Source: a virus. From it: a DNA stretch of 33,515 nt. The stretch is from positions 1 through 33,515 of IMG/VR virus record IMGVR_UViG_3300021478_000085, one strand, 5' to 3'. Positions 6,523-13,217 of this stretch are shown here, piece by piece; position 1 is the stretch's first letter; the number at the start of each line of letters is the position of its first letter. The translations under genes were made by a program, and so were the position numbers. The notes below the pieces were generated by a model, which ran no database searches, had not been told where the DNA came from, and was given only the letters and a program-made list of their open reading frames with translations.

Positions 6523-6740
6523 GCGCTATGCGCCTCCACCCGCCGTTCAAACTCGATCCGCCCGCGCGTCTCGCTACTGCAGGGCTTGCGCGAGATCTCG
6601 ACCTCGTTCTGGTAGCCGTACAGATGCCAGCCCGGCTTTTTCTCGGGTGTGCGCCACAGTTCGTAGTACCTTCCATTGACCGGCGAGGAGACCGCGATCC
6701 GGCGCGTCACCTCGGGCTTACCGTCGTCAAAGCTCGTCAT
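6519..6740 (-). CDS. Hypothetical protein, 73 aa
   Basis: The start is MTSFDDGKPEV, behind GAGGAGACCC; an alternative start six codons earlier lacks this spacing. Strand-rich content (RRIAVSSPVNGRYYELWRT, GWHLYGYQNEVEISR) suggests a small beta barrel. The first 14 bases overlap the end of the upstream gene. Not recognised. Confidence 0.7.
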   Translation of the reverse strand: MTSFDDGKPEVTRRIAVSSPVNGRYYELWRTPEKKPGWHLYGYQNEVEISRKPCSSETRGRIEFERRVEAHSA

Positions 6741-6957
6741 GGGTCTCCTCGTCGCCACCGTCTTCCTCGTCCTCCCCGCCGTTCTTCAGCGCCTGCAGGT
6801 ATGCCGCGATCCCGCTCAGCAGGGCCTCGCGTGCGTTGCGCTCCCGCTGGTCCAGGCGCTTCTGCTGTTTGCGCGTGGCTTCGATGTCCAGCATAGCCAG
6901 CTCCAGGTTGTGCGTCAGGGCCTGGAGCCGCTCGTCAATCGTCGGCTGTTCGTCCAT
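6727..6957 (-). CDS. Coiled-coil-like protein with acidic tail, 76 aa
   Basis: The start MDEQPTIDERL lies behind GGGAGAGACGAAG, part of the repeated leader described elsewhere. A long amphipathic helix (LQALTHNLELAMLDIEATRKQ, then KRLDQRERNAREALLSG) is followed by the acidic tail GGEDEEDGGDEETHDEL. It is probably an oligomeric accessory protein. An alternative ATG ten codons upstream (MKLTSKGETK) is possible. Confidence 0.7.
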   Translation of the reverse strand: MDEQPTIDERLQALTHNLELAMLDIEATRKQQKRLDQRERNAREALLSGIAAYLQALKNGGEDEEDGGDEETHDEL

Positions 6958-7180
6958 CTTCGTCTCTCCCTTGCTCGTTAATTTCATTTTCCCAGAAAAT
7001 GAGTACTTCCGTCCGCACGCCGCCCAGGCCGCCCAGCCCGGCGGCCCAGCGCGTCAGGTTCCCTAGCGGCTGGCCGATGAAGCGGCGCACGATGGGGGCG
7101 GCCTCGGTGATCACGCCATCCTCGTCGGCGGCCACGCGCACCGTGAACTTGGCGCAGGACACCCAGTAGGCGCGCATCAT
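6935..7180 (-). CDS. Hypothetical protein, 81 aa
   Basis: It begins MMRAYWVSCAKFTVRV, continues GVITEAAPIVRRFIGQPLGN and LTRWAAGLGG, and ends in a polar tail. I recall similar small proteins, with the phrase V-S-C-x-x-F-T-V-x-V followed by A-P-I-V-x-x-F-x-G-Q, in other viruses and metagenomic contigs, without known function. Start and upstream stop overlap (ATGATG over TGA); the second Met is equally possible. Confidence 0.72.
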   Translation of the reverse strand: MMRAYWVSCAKFTVRVAADEDGVITEAAPIVRRFIGQPLGNLTRWAAGLGGLGGVRTEVLIFWENEINEQGRDEDGRTADD

Positions 7181-8862
7181 TCCGCTCCAATCAAACAGGG
7201 TTCAAGCCAAATGATCTTGCGCTCCTTGCGGCCCACTCCGACCGGCTGGTTGCGGTAGTGACCCCGACGCCAGTGCAGGCGCGGGCTCGCGTGCGTGCCG
7301 GTCGCGCGCGCGCCGGTCACGAACTGGCCGTCGGCGATGCGCGCCACCTCGCGCTTGAACTTGTACCGCGCCCCGATCACGTTGGGGGTCCAGAACTCGC
7401 GCGCCTTCTCGGCCTTGCCGACGCGCTTCACCAGCTTGCCCTTCTCGACCAGCTGGGGCCGGGCGTTCATGGCCAGGATGGTGCCGAACAGGATCACGCC
7501 CATTTTCTCCAGAAACTCACTGTCCAGCTCGGTCAGGTCGGAGTCCATGAAGTTGCTCTTCTCGACCTTGGGCGCGGCTTCGCCGGGCGCGCGGTAGAAC
7601 AGGTTGTTGAGGCGCAGGGTGCGCCGCCGGTTGGCCGTCAGGATCGAGTCGTACCAGATCATCGTGTCCGGGCACGCGCCCAGCATGACGAAACTGTCGT
7701 TGGGCAGGACCGACGCCGGGATGCCGGGCCAGGGCGACGGGTTGTCACCCTTCCTGACCCGCGACCACATCAGCATGGCCACCTCGCCGTCCTTGGGATG
7801 CACCAGCGCGCCTTTGGGGAGCATCAGCATGCCGCTCTCGTAAGGCAGGTCCAGGTCCAGCCAGTCGATGTCGTTGTCGAAGTCGGTGCGCAGCACGGCC
7901 TCGAGCAGGTCCGGGGCCAGGAAGAACATCGGCATGCGGTGCTCCCGCATGTAGGCGAGGCCGGGCATCATCAGCCGGTAGGCGGTGGCGCTCCGGTGAT
8001 AGCCGTAGCGCAGCATCTCGGCCACCACGTTCGCGATCATGACCGCCATGTTGCGCGGCGAGTGGTAGCGCCCGGTGTGCTCGTAGACCTTCGGATAGAA
8101 GGCCCGGATCATGCCGGGGAAGGCCTCCTCCAGTATGTCCTCGACCGCCTTGAGGATCGGCCTGCCGGTGATCTGGCGGATCAGGTCCTTGGCGTCCTCG
8201 TTCAACTCCTGGGCCTGCTTGTGGAGATCGGGGTCGCCCCCACGCCCAGGCAAGCCAGCGACGAGGTCGTCACGCTGCTTGGCGGTGCGCTGGATCTTGG
8301 CGGCCAGCGGGAGGTCGCGCACTTCGTTGGCGTCCCTGGCCACCCGCCGCTCGTCGAGCACGCGCACCTTGCCCGCGCCGCTCTCGCGCTGGTCGAGCGG
8401 CTCATGGATGAGCGAAGCGATCCCGGCGATCATGCCGTCCAGCGTCTCCAGCTCGGCAGCGAACTCGCCGGACGGGAGCAGTTCGCGCCGCAGGGCGACG
8501 GCTTCCGCGCCCGCCTTCGCGAGCCACGCCTGGATCTGCGCTTCCGTCGCTGGCGTAATCGGGTCGATGTCGGCTACGATGGCGCGGTTCTCACTAGACA
8601 GGGCGAACGCAACCTTCTCCATCGTCTCCGTCAGGTTCGTGATGAACCGGAGCGTCTCCTTGCGCGCGAATTGGAGCACGACGGGATAGACCTGATGTAC
8701 AGAGCCCTTGAGCTTGAGGCCGCCCTCGTTGAGTTCCCCCTTGAGTTCCCCCATGAACTCCACCCGCTCGTCACCCCGGCCTGCGGCGATGAGCGCCTTC
8801 AGGCTGGTCACGATATCGCCCATCGCCGTGCCGTCTTCGATGATGTGGATCTGGTCGGTCAT
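7177..8862 (-). CDS. Large phage protein, 561 aa, with AcrVA2-like C-terminal region
   Basis: This is the largest gene of the accessory block. The start is MTDQIHIIEDG, one base after the upstream stop; an earlier GTG/ATG is not supported. The first 280 residues are helical with charged linkers. The last 280 contain RYHSPRNMAVMIANVVAEM, DWLDLDLPYESGMLMLPKG and a C-terminal block SPRLHWRRGHYRNQPVG followed by ERKIIWLEPCLIG. From memory, this C-terminal pattern (Arg-rich R-R-G-H, then a strand ending in W-x-P) recalls the end of the Moraxella anti-Cas12a protein AcrVA2 and many phage proteins related to it. The N-terminal half is not accounted for. Anti-defence activity is a hypothesis; the domain occurs widely and may have another basic role. 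Confidence 0.78.
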   Translation of the reverse strand: MTDQIHIIEDGTAMGDIVTSLKALIAAGRGDERVEFMGELKGELNEGGLKLKGSVHQVYPVVLQFARKETLRFITNLTETMEKVAFALSSENRAIVADIDPITPATEAQIQAWLAKAGAEAVALRRELLPSGEFAAELETLDGMIAGIASLIHEPLDQRESGAGKVRVLDERRVARDANEVRDLPLAAKIQRTAKQRDDLVAGLPGRGGDPDLHKQAQELNEDAKDLIRQITGRPILKAVEDILEEAFPGMIRAFYPKVYEHTGRYHSPRNMAVMIANVVAEMLRYGYHRSATAYRLMMPGLAYMREHRMPMFFLAPDLLEAVLRTDFDNDIDWLDLDLPYESGMLMLPKGALVHPKDGEVAMLMWSRVRKGDNPSPWPGIPASVLPNDSFVMLGACPDTMIWYDSILTANRRRTLRLNNLFYRAPGEAAPKVEKSNFMDSDLTELDSEFLEKMGVILFGTILAMNARPQLVEKGKLVKRVGKAEKAREFWTPNVIGARYKFKREVARIADGQFVTGARATGTHASPRLHWRRGHYRNQPVGVGRKERKIIWLEPCLIGAE

Positions 8863-8863
8863 G

Positions 8864-9019
8864 TCAGTCCTCGTCCTCCAGTTTTTCAATCGCCATCTGC
8901 ACGTTGTAGCGGGCATCCCGCAGATGCCCCAGCGCTTTCTTTGCGTCGAGGGCCAGGGCGGCGGCGGTCAGTTCCACCAGCGCCGCCTCCGCGTCCCGTC
9001 TCCATCGGTTGTCACTCAT
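8864..9019 (-). CDS. Small helical protein, 51 aa
   Basis: The start MSDNRWRRDAEAAL has GGAGG nine bases before it, inside the end of the preceding gene. The rest is one long alanine/leucine-rich amphipathic helix pair ending in LEKLEDED-like acidic residues. The ATG overlaps the upstream stop (ATGA), and the gene ends one base before the start of the 561-aa gene, so the two are probably co-translated. Unknown function. Confidence 0.66.
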   Translation of the reverse strand: MSDNRWRRDAEAALVELTAAALALDAKKALGHLRDARYNVQMAIEKLEDED

Positions 9020-9165
9020 GTCAGTAGTCCTCCCCCACTTCCTAGCCGGATCACGTAATACCGGAACAGGCTCCATAACAGCAATCCGACTTCGGGTAAT
9101 GTACGCTTGTCCCAGCCTTCCGATTCAGCCACACGAACGATGGCCGCGCGGATGTCGCCGGTCAT
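9016..9165 (-). CDS. Small hypothetical protein, 49 aa
   Basis: The frame is MTGDIRAAIVRVAES, then DKRTLPEVGLLLWSLFRYYVIRL and a Gly-rich tail. A strong GAGGAGG stands seven bases before the ATG, and both ends overlap neighbours by four or one bases. The central hydrophobic stretch may associate with a membrane or a partner. The perfect ribosome site and overlaps support it as real. Confidence 0.66.
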   Translation of the reverse strand: MTGDIRAAIVRVAESEGWDKRTLPEVGLLLWSLFRYYVIRLGSGGGLLT

Positions 9166-9341
9166 CAGTAGTCCTCCTCGATTGGCTCGTCATGCCAGTA
9201 ATTGCCGTCGGTGAAGATGTCGGGCCGGAACCCGGCCCGCTTCTTCGTCTCGCACCGCGCGCACACAAACGCGCAGAAGATGCCGCGCGCGTCGTACAGT
9301 TCCTGCCGGGGCAGGCCGCTTCCGCAGGGACAGGGCTTCAC
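9165..9341 (-). CDS. Conserved phage zinc-binding microprotein, 58 aa
   Basis: It starts at GTG, overlapping the upstream stop as GTGA. The sequence contains CPCGSGLPRQELYDARGIF, then VCARCETKKRAGFRPDIF and ends EPIEEDY. The order CxCG, D-A-R-G-I-F, C-x2-C, G-[FY]-R-P-[DE]-I-F is familiar to me from small phage proteins of unknown role. Four cysteines should bind one zinc. The encoded end EEDY provides the GAGGAG ribosome site for the next gene. Confidence 0.8.
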   Translation of the reverse strand: MKPCPCGSGLPRQELYDARGIFCAFVCARCETKKRAGFRPDIFTDGNYWHDEPIEEDY

Positions 9342-9550
9342 GGTGTCACCTCCAGGTCGGTGCGCCTGCCGGGGCTGAGAGTGACCATGCCGCGCGCCAC
9401 GTCCAGCGCATGGTGCAGACTGCGGCCACCAAGCTCGCGGAAGACCTGGGTGCCGCCCCCGTACTGCTCTTCGAACTCCTTGGTCACATCGACCACGAAG
9501 TCCTCGCCGATCATGTGGATCTCAACTTTGATGATTCTGTTTTCTCTCAT
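9338..9550 (-). CDS. Hypothetical protein, 70 aa
   Basis: The start is MRENRIIKVEIHMIG at an ATGA overlap with the previous gene. The sequence reads as a small alpha/beta protein: two strands (RIIKVEIHMIGEDFVVDVT), then a helix (SLHHALDVARGMVT) after a Gly-rich loop. Not recognised. Its stop overlaps the next GTG. Confidence 0.72.
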   Translation of the reverse strand: MRENRIIKVEIHMIGEDFVVDVTKEFEEQYGGGTQVFRELGGRSLHHALDVARGMVTLSPGRRTDLEVTP

Positions 9551-9732
9551 GCGCGTTTCCTCCCTTGCACCCTTTCCAGCGCCGCCATGCTTTGGGGCGT
9601 ACCCTGCTCCAGGTGATCCACCAGCGCGTTGCACCGGCGGCAAATGGCCAGCGTGCCCAGGCGCGGGTGCTCGCGCCGGAGAACACCGGCGCGGGTACAC
9701 TTCAGGAACCACTGGCATTGGGGGCTCTTCAT
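9547..9732 (-). CDS. Small Cys-rich protein, 61 aa
   Basis: The frame starts MKSPQCQWFLKCTRAGVL and continues HPRLGTLAICRRCNALVDHL, giving two cysteine pairs and a His for a possible zinc site. The tail is Arg-rich (VQGRKRA). Start and end are both ATGA overlaps. It resembles in style the other zinc microproteins of this array but shows no close paralogue. Confidence 0.72.
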   Translation of the reverse strand: MKSPQCQWFLKCTRAGVLRREHPRLGTLAICRRCNALVDHLEQGTPQSMAALERVQGRKRA

Positions 9733-9917
9733 TGGCGCTCCTTGAGGACCGTGATCAGTTCGTTCAACTTTTGGTAGATGTTGCTGCCCACAATCCACAC
9801 GAGCGCGGCCACAACGACGACATAGCCGATGACGTGATCCTGTGGCGAGGGGGGATAAAAATGCCAGCAGATCAGGGTTCCCCAAATGCCGACACCAAAC
9901 CACCATGGGGTATTCAA
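9729..9917 (-). CDS. Small membrane protein, 62 aa, TTG start
   Basis: The chosen start is a TTG placed right after GGAGGTGAAACC, a near-ideal ribosome site; no ATG is available at that position. Two hydrophobic segments follow, WWFGVGIWGTLICWHFY and HVIGYVVVVAALVWIVG, then a charged helical tail (QKLNELITVLKERQ). It is a likely inner-membrane protein with two passes. Its TTG overlaps the upstream stop (TTGA). Confidence 0.72.
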   Translation of the reverse strand: MNTPWWFGVGIWGTLICWHFYPPSPQDHVIGYVVVVAALVWIVGSNIYQKLNELITVLKERQ

Positions 9918-10078
9918 GGTTTCACCTCCACGCCCGGCGGCGGCTGAATCACGCGGCGCAGATCGTCGATCCGCGTCTCGCAATGGTCGATCTGGCGCTC
10001 GATGGCGTTCGATGTGCGGCGCAGGGTTTTGATCTGCTCGCGCAGGAACGTGATCTCCTGTTCGATGGCCTCCTTCAT
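9914..10078 (-). CDS. Small coiled-coil protein, 54 aa
   Basis: The frame MKEAIEQEITFLREQI, then LRRTSNAIERQIDHCETRIDDL forms a regular heptad coil, followed by a proline-rich end (IQPPPGVEVKP). Both ends overlap neighbours by four bases, and the last codons form the ribosome site for the membrane protein downstream. A spanin or holin partner is conceivable but not supported by anything else nearby. Confidence 0.7.
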   Translation of the reverse strand: MKEAIEQEITFLREQIKTLRRTSNAIERQIDHCETRIDDLRRVIQPPPGVEVKP

Positions 10079-10512
10079 TTCGTCACCCCCAGGTGTTTCT
10101 TGGCTGCCGCGCGTCCCCTGGCGCGGGCCGCGCTGGCCTTCGCCCGCACCTTGGGGTCGAGCAGATGCCGGTGCGGCGTCTCGCCGCGCGCGATGCGATC
10201 CGCCATGGTCGCCTTGGCCGCTTTGCTGCGGCTCTTCGTGCCCAGCCCGTCGCGCTGGCGGGCGATGGCCTCGGCCACCTGCGGCGGGATGGCGAGCCGG
10301 ATGGTCTCGCCGTGCCCCACCGTCTCGATGAAGATCGTGTCGCCACGCTCCTTCTGCCGGTAGGTCTGCACGATGAAGCTGCGCGCGATGCCGATCAAAG
10401 GCAGCATAGCGCGCACCGTCGTCGGCTTGCTCTTGACCACGTCCGGCAGGCCCTCGAGCGCGCCCACCAGCCGGTCGAATTCGCTGATCGTGTTGTCGTT
10501 GGTCGTCGTCAT
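10075..10512 (-). CDS. Hypothetical basic protein, 145 aa
   Basis: The start is MTTTNDNTISEFDRL behind GGAGACGACA. The middle is a helix plus strands (VRAMLPLIGIARSFIVQTYRQ, DTIFIETVGHGETIRLAIPP). The C-terminal third is very basic and Ala-rich (KSRSKAAKATMADRIARG, KASAARARGRAAAKKHLG), like a histone-like tail. Nucleic-acid binding is likely from charge alone. A similar mid-region (fIeTvghGeT-I-lP) would be the best query for relatives. Confidence 0.74.
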   Translation of the reverse strand: MTTTNDNTISEFDRLVGALEGLPDVVKSKPTTVRAMLPLIGIARSFIVQTYRQKERGDTIFIETVGHGETIRLAIPPQVAEAIARQRDGLGTKSRSKAAKATMADRIARGETPHRHLLDPKVRAKASAARARGRAAAKKHLGVTK

Positions 10513-10521
10513 TGTCGTCTC

Positions 10522-10842
10522 CTATGCGTAGATCAGAAACACATCCATCAACACGCCCGCTTCCATGCGGCCCTGCCAGTAGCCCAGCCCGGCGATGTTC
10601 TCCGCGAGGAATTGGGCCACCTCGTTGCTCGCCTTGAGCACCAGCTTCCGGTTATGGCCGCCCGGGGCGAAGCTGGCCGCGTAGCGGTCGCTCTTGTGGT
10701 CGTACTCCAGGCCGGTGAGGCTTCCCAGGTAGACCGGGGCGTTCAACCCGGCCAGGATGGCGGCGTGCTTCGCGCGGCCCTCCTCCGGGGTTGCGGGCTT
10801 GGGTTCGCCATACACAAGCTCGGTAATTGGGACGACCCGCAC
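10522..10842 (-). CDS. Hypothetical protein, 106 aa, GTG start
   Basis: GTG overlaps the upstream TAG (TAGTG). The sequence MRVVPITELVYGEPKP, GLNAPVYLGSLTGLEYDHKSD and FLAENIAGLGYWQGRMEAGV suggests a compact alpha/beta fold. I do not recognise it. It is followed by a nine-base gap before the next gene. Confidence 0.72.
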   Translation of the reverse strand: MRVVPITELVYGEPKPATPEEGRAKHAAILAGLNAPVYLGSLTGLEYDHKSDRYAASFAPGGHNRKLVLKASNEVAQFLAENIAGLGYWQGRMEAGVLMDVFLIYA

Positions 10843-11141
10843 TAGCTCACCCCCTGCGCGCTGTAGCGCGGCGCGAAGCAGCCGCCATGGGTCAGCTTGC
10901 CGGTCGTGTGATCGAGGTGCGCGGCGATGCCGAACACGTCGTGCGTGAAGTTGAAGTCGTCTGCCGCCAGCAGTTCGGCCAGCCGGAGGGGATTGCCGTT
11001 CGCGTGCGCGGCGGTCAGGTCCATCGTGGCGTCGTGCCAGCTATACTCCATGCCTTGCCGCCGGGCGATTGCCTTGGCCCGCTCGGCAATCTGGTTGATC
11101 AGGTCGTGGTCTTCCTTCGATACCTTCCAGTTCAGAATCAT
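10842..11141 (-). CDS. Conserved phage protein (possibly the DUF6874 type), 99 aa
   Basis: The N-terminus MILNWKVSKEDHDLINQIAERA, the middle DATMDLTAAHANGNPLRL and LLAADDFNFTHDVFGI, and the end HTTGKLTHGGCFAPRY match a small phage family I remember as DUF6874-like: N-G-[NC]-P-L, D-D-F-N-F-x-H-D, T-G-K-L. No biochemical role is known to me. The ribosome site is AGAGGGATAAAT before the ATG. Confidence 0.78.
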   Translation of the reverse strand: MILNWKVSKEDHDLINQIAERAKAIARRQGMEYSWHDATMDLTAAHANGNPLRLAELLAADDFNFTHDVFGIAAHLDHTTGKLTHGGCFAPRYSAQGVS

Positions 11142-11188
11142 ATTTATCCCTCTGCTCGTAATCTTCAGTTGCTCGTAATGTTCAGTGT

Positions 11189-11210
11189 GCCACGCCCTTG
11201 CGAGCGTGGC
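11189..11210 (-). other. GC hairpin between genes
   Basis: GCCACGC and GCGTGGC pair across an eight-base loop (11196-11203). On the minus strand it lies just downstream of the 48-aa gene and upstream of 10842-11141. No T-run follows on either strand, so it is more likely a processing or stabilising stem than a factor-independent terminator. Next to it (11153-11187) is a direct repeat of GCTCGTAAT-x-TTCAGT. Confidence 0.5.
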
Positions 11211-11219
11211 AAGATGTAT

Positions 11220-11366
11220 TTACTTTCGTCCTCCCAGCACCCACATCCAAAAGTTGATGAAGCCCGCTCCGCGCGGATCGAGAAAGGTACTCCAGACTAC
11301 GCCGACTACGATCAGCGCAAGAATGATGGCCACAGTACGGCCTTTGTTATCGTTTAAAAATTGCAT
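11220..11366 (-). CDS. Small membrane protein, 48 aa
   Basis: The frame starts MQFLNDNKGR, crosses the membrane once (TVAIILALIVVGVVWSTFL) and ends FINFWMWVLGGRK. GAGGAGACCA precedes the ATG. It stands alone with gaps on both sides, not overlapped. The ribosome site, clean membrane segment and basic end make it likely real. Function unknown. Confidence 0.7.
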   Translation of the reverse strand: MQFLNDNKGRTVAIILALIVVGVVWSTFLDPRGAGFINFWMWVLGGRK

Positions 11367-11454
11367 TGGTCTCCTCAAGAATTCGGCCTGTCTTCCGTCA
11401 GGCGTGGTAGGCCATCTCCACGCGACCGGCGGTGGGCGCGCCGGTTTCGACTAC

Positions 11455-11871
11455 TCAAAATGGCTCGAAGTGACCCGGCAGCGTATCGCCTTCCGCGTCC
11501 ACCGGCCAGCCGCTCGGAGTGTCGTTGAACTCCAGGTCGCCGTCGGTCCACAAGCCCCCCTCGTAGCGCAGCCGGTAGCCGTCGGCGGTCACGAAGGTCA
11601 GGCCGGGCTGGCCGCCGAAGGAGCCGCGCCGCTCGAAGGCCGTCTCGGCGTCCTGCGCGGCCTCCTCGCGCCGCTCCTGAATGGCCAGCACGCGCCGCAG
11701 CAGGCCGTAGGCGTCCTCGCCTTCGAGCAGGCTGCCGAAGGCCAGCGGGTCGCCCTTGATGTTCTCCAGGTCCTGCGCGGTGGCGAAGATGTCGCCGCGC
11801 GCGTCACGCTGCTCGCTGGCCCATTCGACCAGCGCCTCTTCCAGCAGTTCCCTCAGTTCCCGTTTCGTCAT
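11455..11871 (-). CDS. Hypothetical protein, 138 aa
   Basis: The start MTKRELRELLEEALV follows the leader AAGGGAGAGACGACG shared with other genes here. The first 85 residues are charged and helical. The last 50 form an aromatic beta-rich part (GLTFVTADGYRLRYEGG, WTDGDLEFNDTPSGW). Not recognised. Its start overlaps the upstream stop. The 88 bases downstream, up to 11366, hold no gene that I can support. Confidence 0.73.
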   Translation of the reverse strand: MTKRELRELLEEALVEWASEQRDARGDIFATAQDLENIKGDPLAFGSLLEGEDAYGLLRRVLAIQERREEAAQDAETAFERRGSFGGQPGLTFVTADGYRLRYEGGLWTDGDLEFNDTPSGWPVDAEGDTLPGHFEPF

Positions 11872-12149
11872 CGTCGTCTCTCCCTTGCCTGTTCCCAGGT
11901 GTCAATCACCACGCGTTCCTTCTTCGCCCGCGCCTCCACGTCCGTTACCTGCCTCCCGGCCACGATCTCGGTGTGCGAGGAGTAAGGCCCGGTCACGTAG
12001 CTGAAGTCCGCGACCTCATACAGCCGCCCGGCCACGTTCACGTAGACCGGGTCCGGTGCCCAGGAATCGAAGCTCGATCCCTTGCAGGGCGCGACAAGCT
12101 CGCGCAGGAACCGCAGTGAAATAGTGCCGTCGTTTCGTTGGTTGCTCAT
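11868..12149 (-). CDS. Hypothetical protein, 93 aa
   Basis: The start is MSNQRNDGTISLRF behind AGGAGATCC. The sequence is beta-rich (DPVYVNVAGRLYEVADFSYV, HTEIVAGRQVTDVEAR) with a basic helical end (DTWEQARERRR). Unrecognised. The gene lies about 190 bases downstream of structured element A; that gap (12150-12341) contains no convincing gene. Confidence 0.72.
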   Translation of the reverse strand: MSNQRNDGTISLRFLRELVAPCKGSSFDSWAPDPVYVNVAGRLYEVADFSYVTGPYSSHTEIVAGRQVTDVEARAKKERVVIDTWEQARERRR

Positions 12150-12341
12150 GGATCTCCTGTGGAAAATCTGTGGATCTCTCTCGGCCAGCGCCCGCACGAG
12201 GCGGTCACTCACGTCCCGGCGGGGCGTCCCCCGATGACTTCCCGGTGTTTCACCGTCCCTACTGTCCACCGCGCTCGGACTTACGTGGATGCTTTCAGTG
12301 GGGCAGGACGCGAGCGCCGCCTCGTGGGGGCACTGGCAATA

Positions 12342-12401
12342 CGTGGCCGGGCTTGGGAACCGGCCTGCCGCATTAGGGCCGCGTAGCGGCCCCCCTCTGC
12401 G
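12342..12401 (-). ncRNA. Structured RNA-like element, copy A
   Basis: On the minus strand CGCAGAG (12401-12395) begins the element. A seven-base-pair hairpin follows (GGGCCGC, TAC, GCGGCCC; 12392-12376), then TAATGCGG, then a second hairpin GGCCGG / CCGGCC with a nine-base loop (12365-12345). CGCA and TGCG can pair around the first hairpin. This is the most diverged of four copies: GAGTGA is here GAGGGG, and no ribosome site follows at once. The gene before it ends four bases upstream if read through its frame change. Confidence 0.72.
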
Positions 12402-12404
12402 TGA

Positions 12405-12609
12405 CTACTTCTGTCCCGGCTCGCGGGTCAACAGCGCGTACAGGGCCTTCTCCTCGTCGCGCAGCATGCGCGCTTCCAAGGGCGGCGCGTCCGCGATCTT
12501 GCTTCCGCACCTCGTGCCAGCGCTTGGCGGCTTTGCCGTGCCAGCGGCACTCGGTGTTCCAGCACTCGGGCCAGCCGCCCTTCAGGTCACACTTGCTTTG
12601 TCGTTTCAT
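12405..12609 (-). pseudogene. Cys-rich small protein gene with a frame break near 12501
   Basis: The ATG at 12609, behind AGGAGACCCAGACG, opens MKRQSKCDLKGGWPEC, WNTECRWHGKAAKRWHEVRK. Then the frame turns into Arg/Ala-rich sequence that runs into element A. Skipping one base at about 12501 joins it to a natural-looking end, KIADAPPLEARMLRD, EEKALYALLTREPGQK, with a TAG at 12407-12405, right before element A as for the other copies. The total of 67 residues would have three Cys and several His. The cause could be a real mutation, a programmed +1 shift or a sequence error. Confidence 0.62.
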
Positions 12610-12815
12610 CGTCTGGGTCTCCTCTGCGTCTGCTTGCTCGGCGGCACGCTGGTGTAGAACCCGCGCGCGGCCACGAAGCCGGTCGTCGCGGGCCATAGCT
12701 CGTGCGCGCCCGCCTCGCGCGCCTCCTCGTTGCGCTCGGTCAATTCCTGTACCGCCCGGTCGATCAGGTCGCACAGTTCGCCAGCGGTCATCTGCTCTAG
12801 TTGCTCGTTGTTCAT
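12606..12815 (-). CDS. Hypothetical protein, 69 aa
   Basis: It starts MNNEQLEQMTAGELCDLI behind GAGGGAGACGACGACG, and overlaps the next ATG. It is helical in front (DRAVQELTERNEEAREAG), with an aromatic centre and a basic tail (PSKQTQRRPRR). Not recognised. Confidence 0.7.
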   Translation of the reverse strand: MNNEQLEQMTAGELCDLIDRAVQELTERNEEAREAGAHELWPATTGFVAARGFYTSVPPSKQTQRRPRR

Positions 12816-12833
12816 CGTCGTCGTCTCCCTCGT

Positions 12834-13217
12834 TTAGAACGGAACGTCGTCGTCGTCCCAGTGCACCATCACCGGCGGTGGCGCGTTCACCGGCCCATGG
12901 ACCGGATGCGCCCGCTGGTACTCTTCCAGGCGCGTGTAGTGGCGCTTGGCGTGACCGCGCTCGTGGATCTGCTCGCACCACATCTCGAACAGGCCCCAGG
13001 CGTTCTCCATCTCGTACTGCCCCAGGATGCGTCCGGCGGTCTCGGGCAGGTCATAGCGGGCCAGCAGGCGTTCCATCTCCGCGCCGGTCAGGTGGCGCGC
13101 CGTGTGCACCAGCCGGTGCTCTTGCTCGTAGGTCATCGTCATGTCGTCGTCCTCGTCCTCGTCCTCGTTGTCGTCATGGTCCACGAATTCCGTCATGGGC
13201 AGGTAGCGCATCGTCAT
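12834..13217 (-). CDS. Hypothetical protein, 127 aa, with a Glu/Asp run and a possible internal start
   Basis: The start is MTMRYLPMTEFVDH, at an ATGA overlap with GAGGGGGA in front. Residues 14-25 are an acidic run (HDDNEDEDEDDD). It is encoded by GAGGAC repeats, which end in GACGACGAC-ATG-ACG, so an internal start (MTMTYEQEHRLV) with its own purine leader exists. The remainder is helical (GAEMERLLARYDLPETAG, GLFEMWCEQIHERGH) and ends VHWDDDDVPF, an acidic hydrophobic tip of the kind seen in single-strand-binding proteins. Function unknown. Confidence 0.72.
   Translation of the reverse strand: MTMRYLPMTEFVDHDDNEDEDEDDDMTMTYEQEHRLVHTARHLTGAEMERLLARYDLPETAGRILGQYEMENAWGLFEMWCEQIHERGHAKRHYTRLEEYQRAHPVHGPVNAPPPVMVHWDDDDVPF

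Noticed and set aside
7258-9027. Long rightward open frame of 589 codons
   Set aside because: It lies opposite the 561-aa gene, has no ribosome site and its composition (His, Gly, Arg, Val rich) is that of a mirror frame in GC-rich DNA.
11189-11210. Factor-independent terminator
   Set aside because: The stem is good but no T-run follows on either strand.
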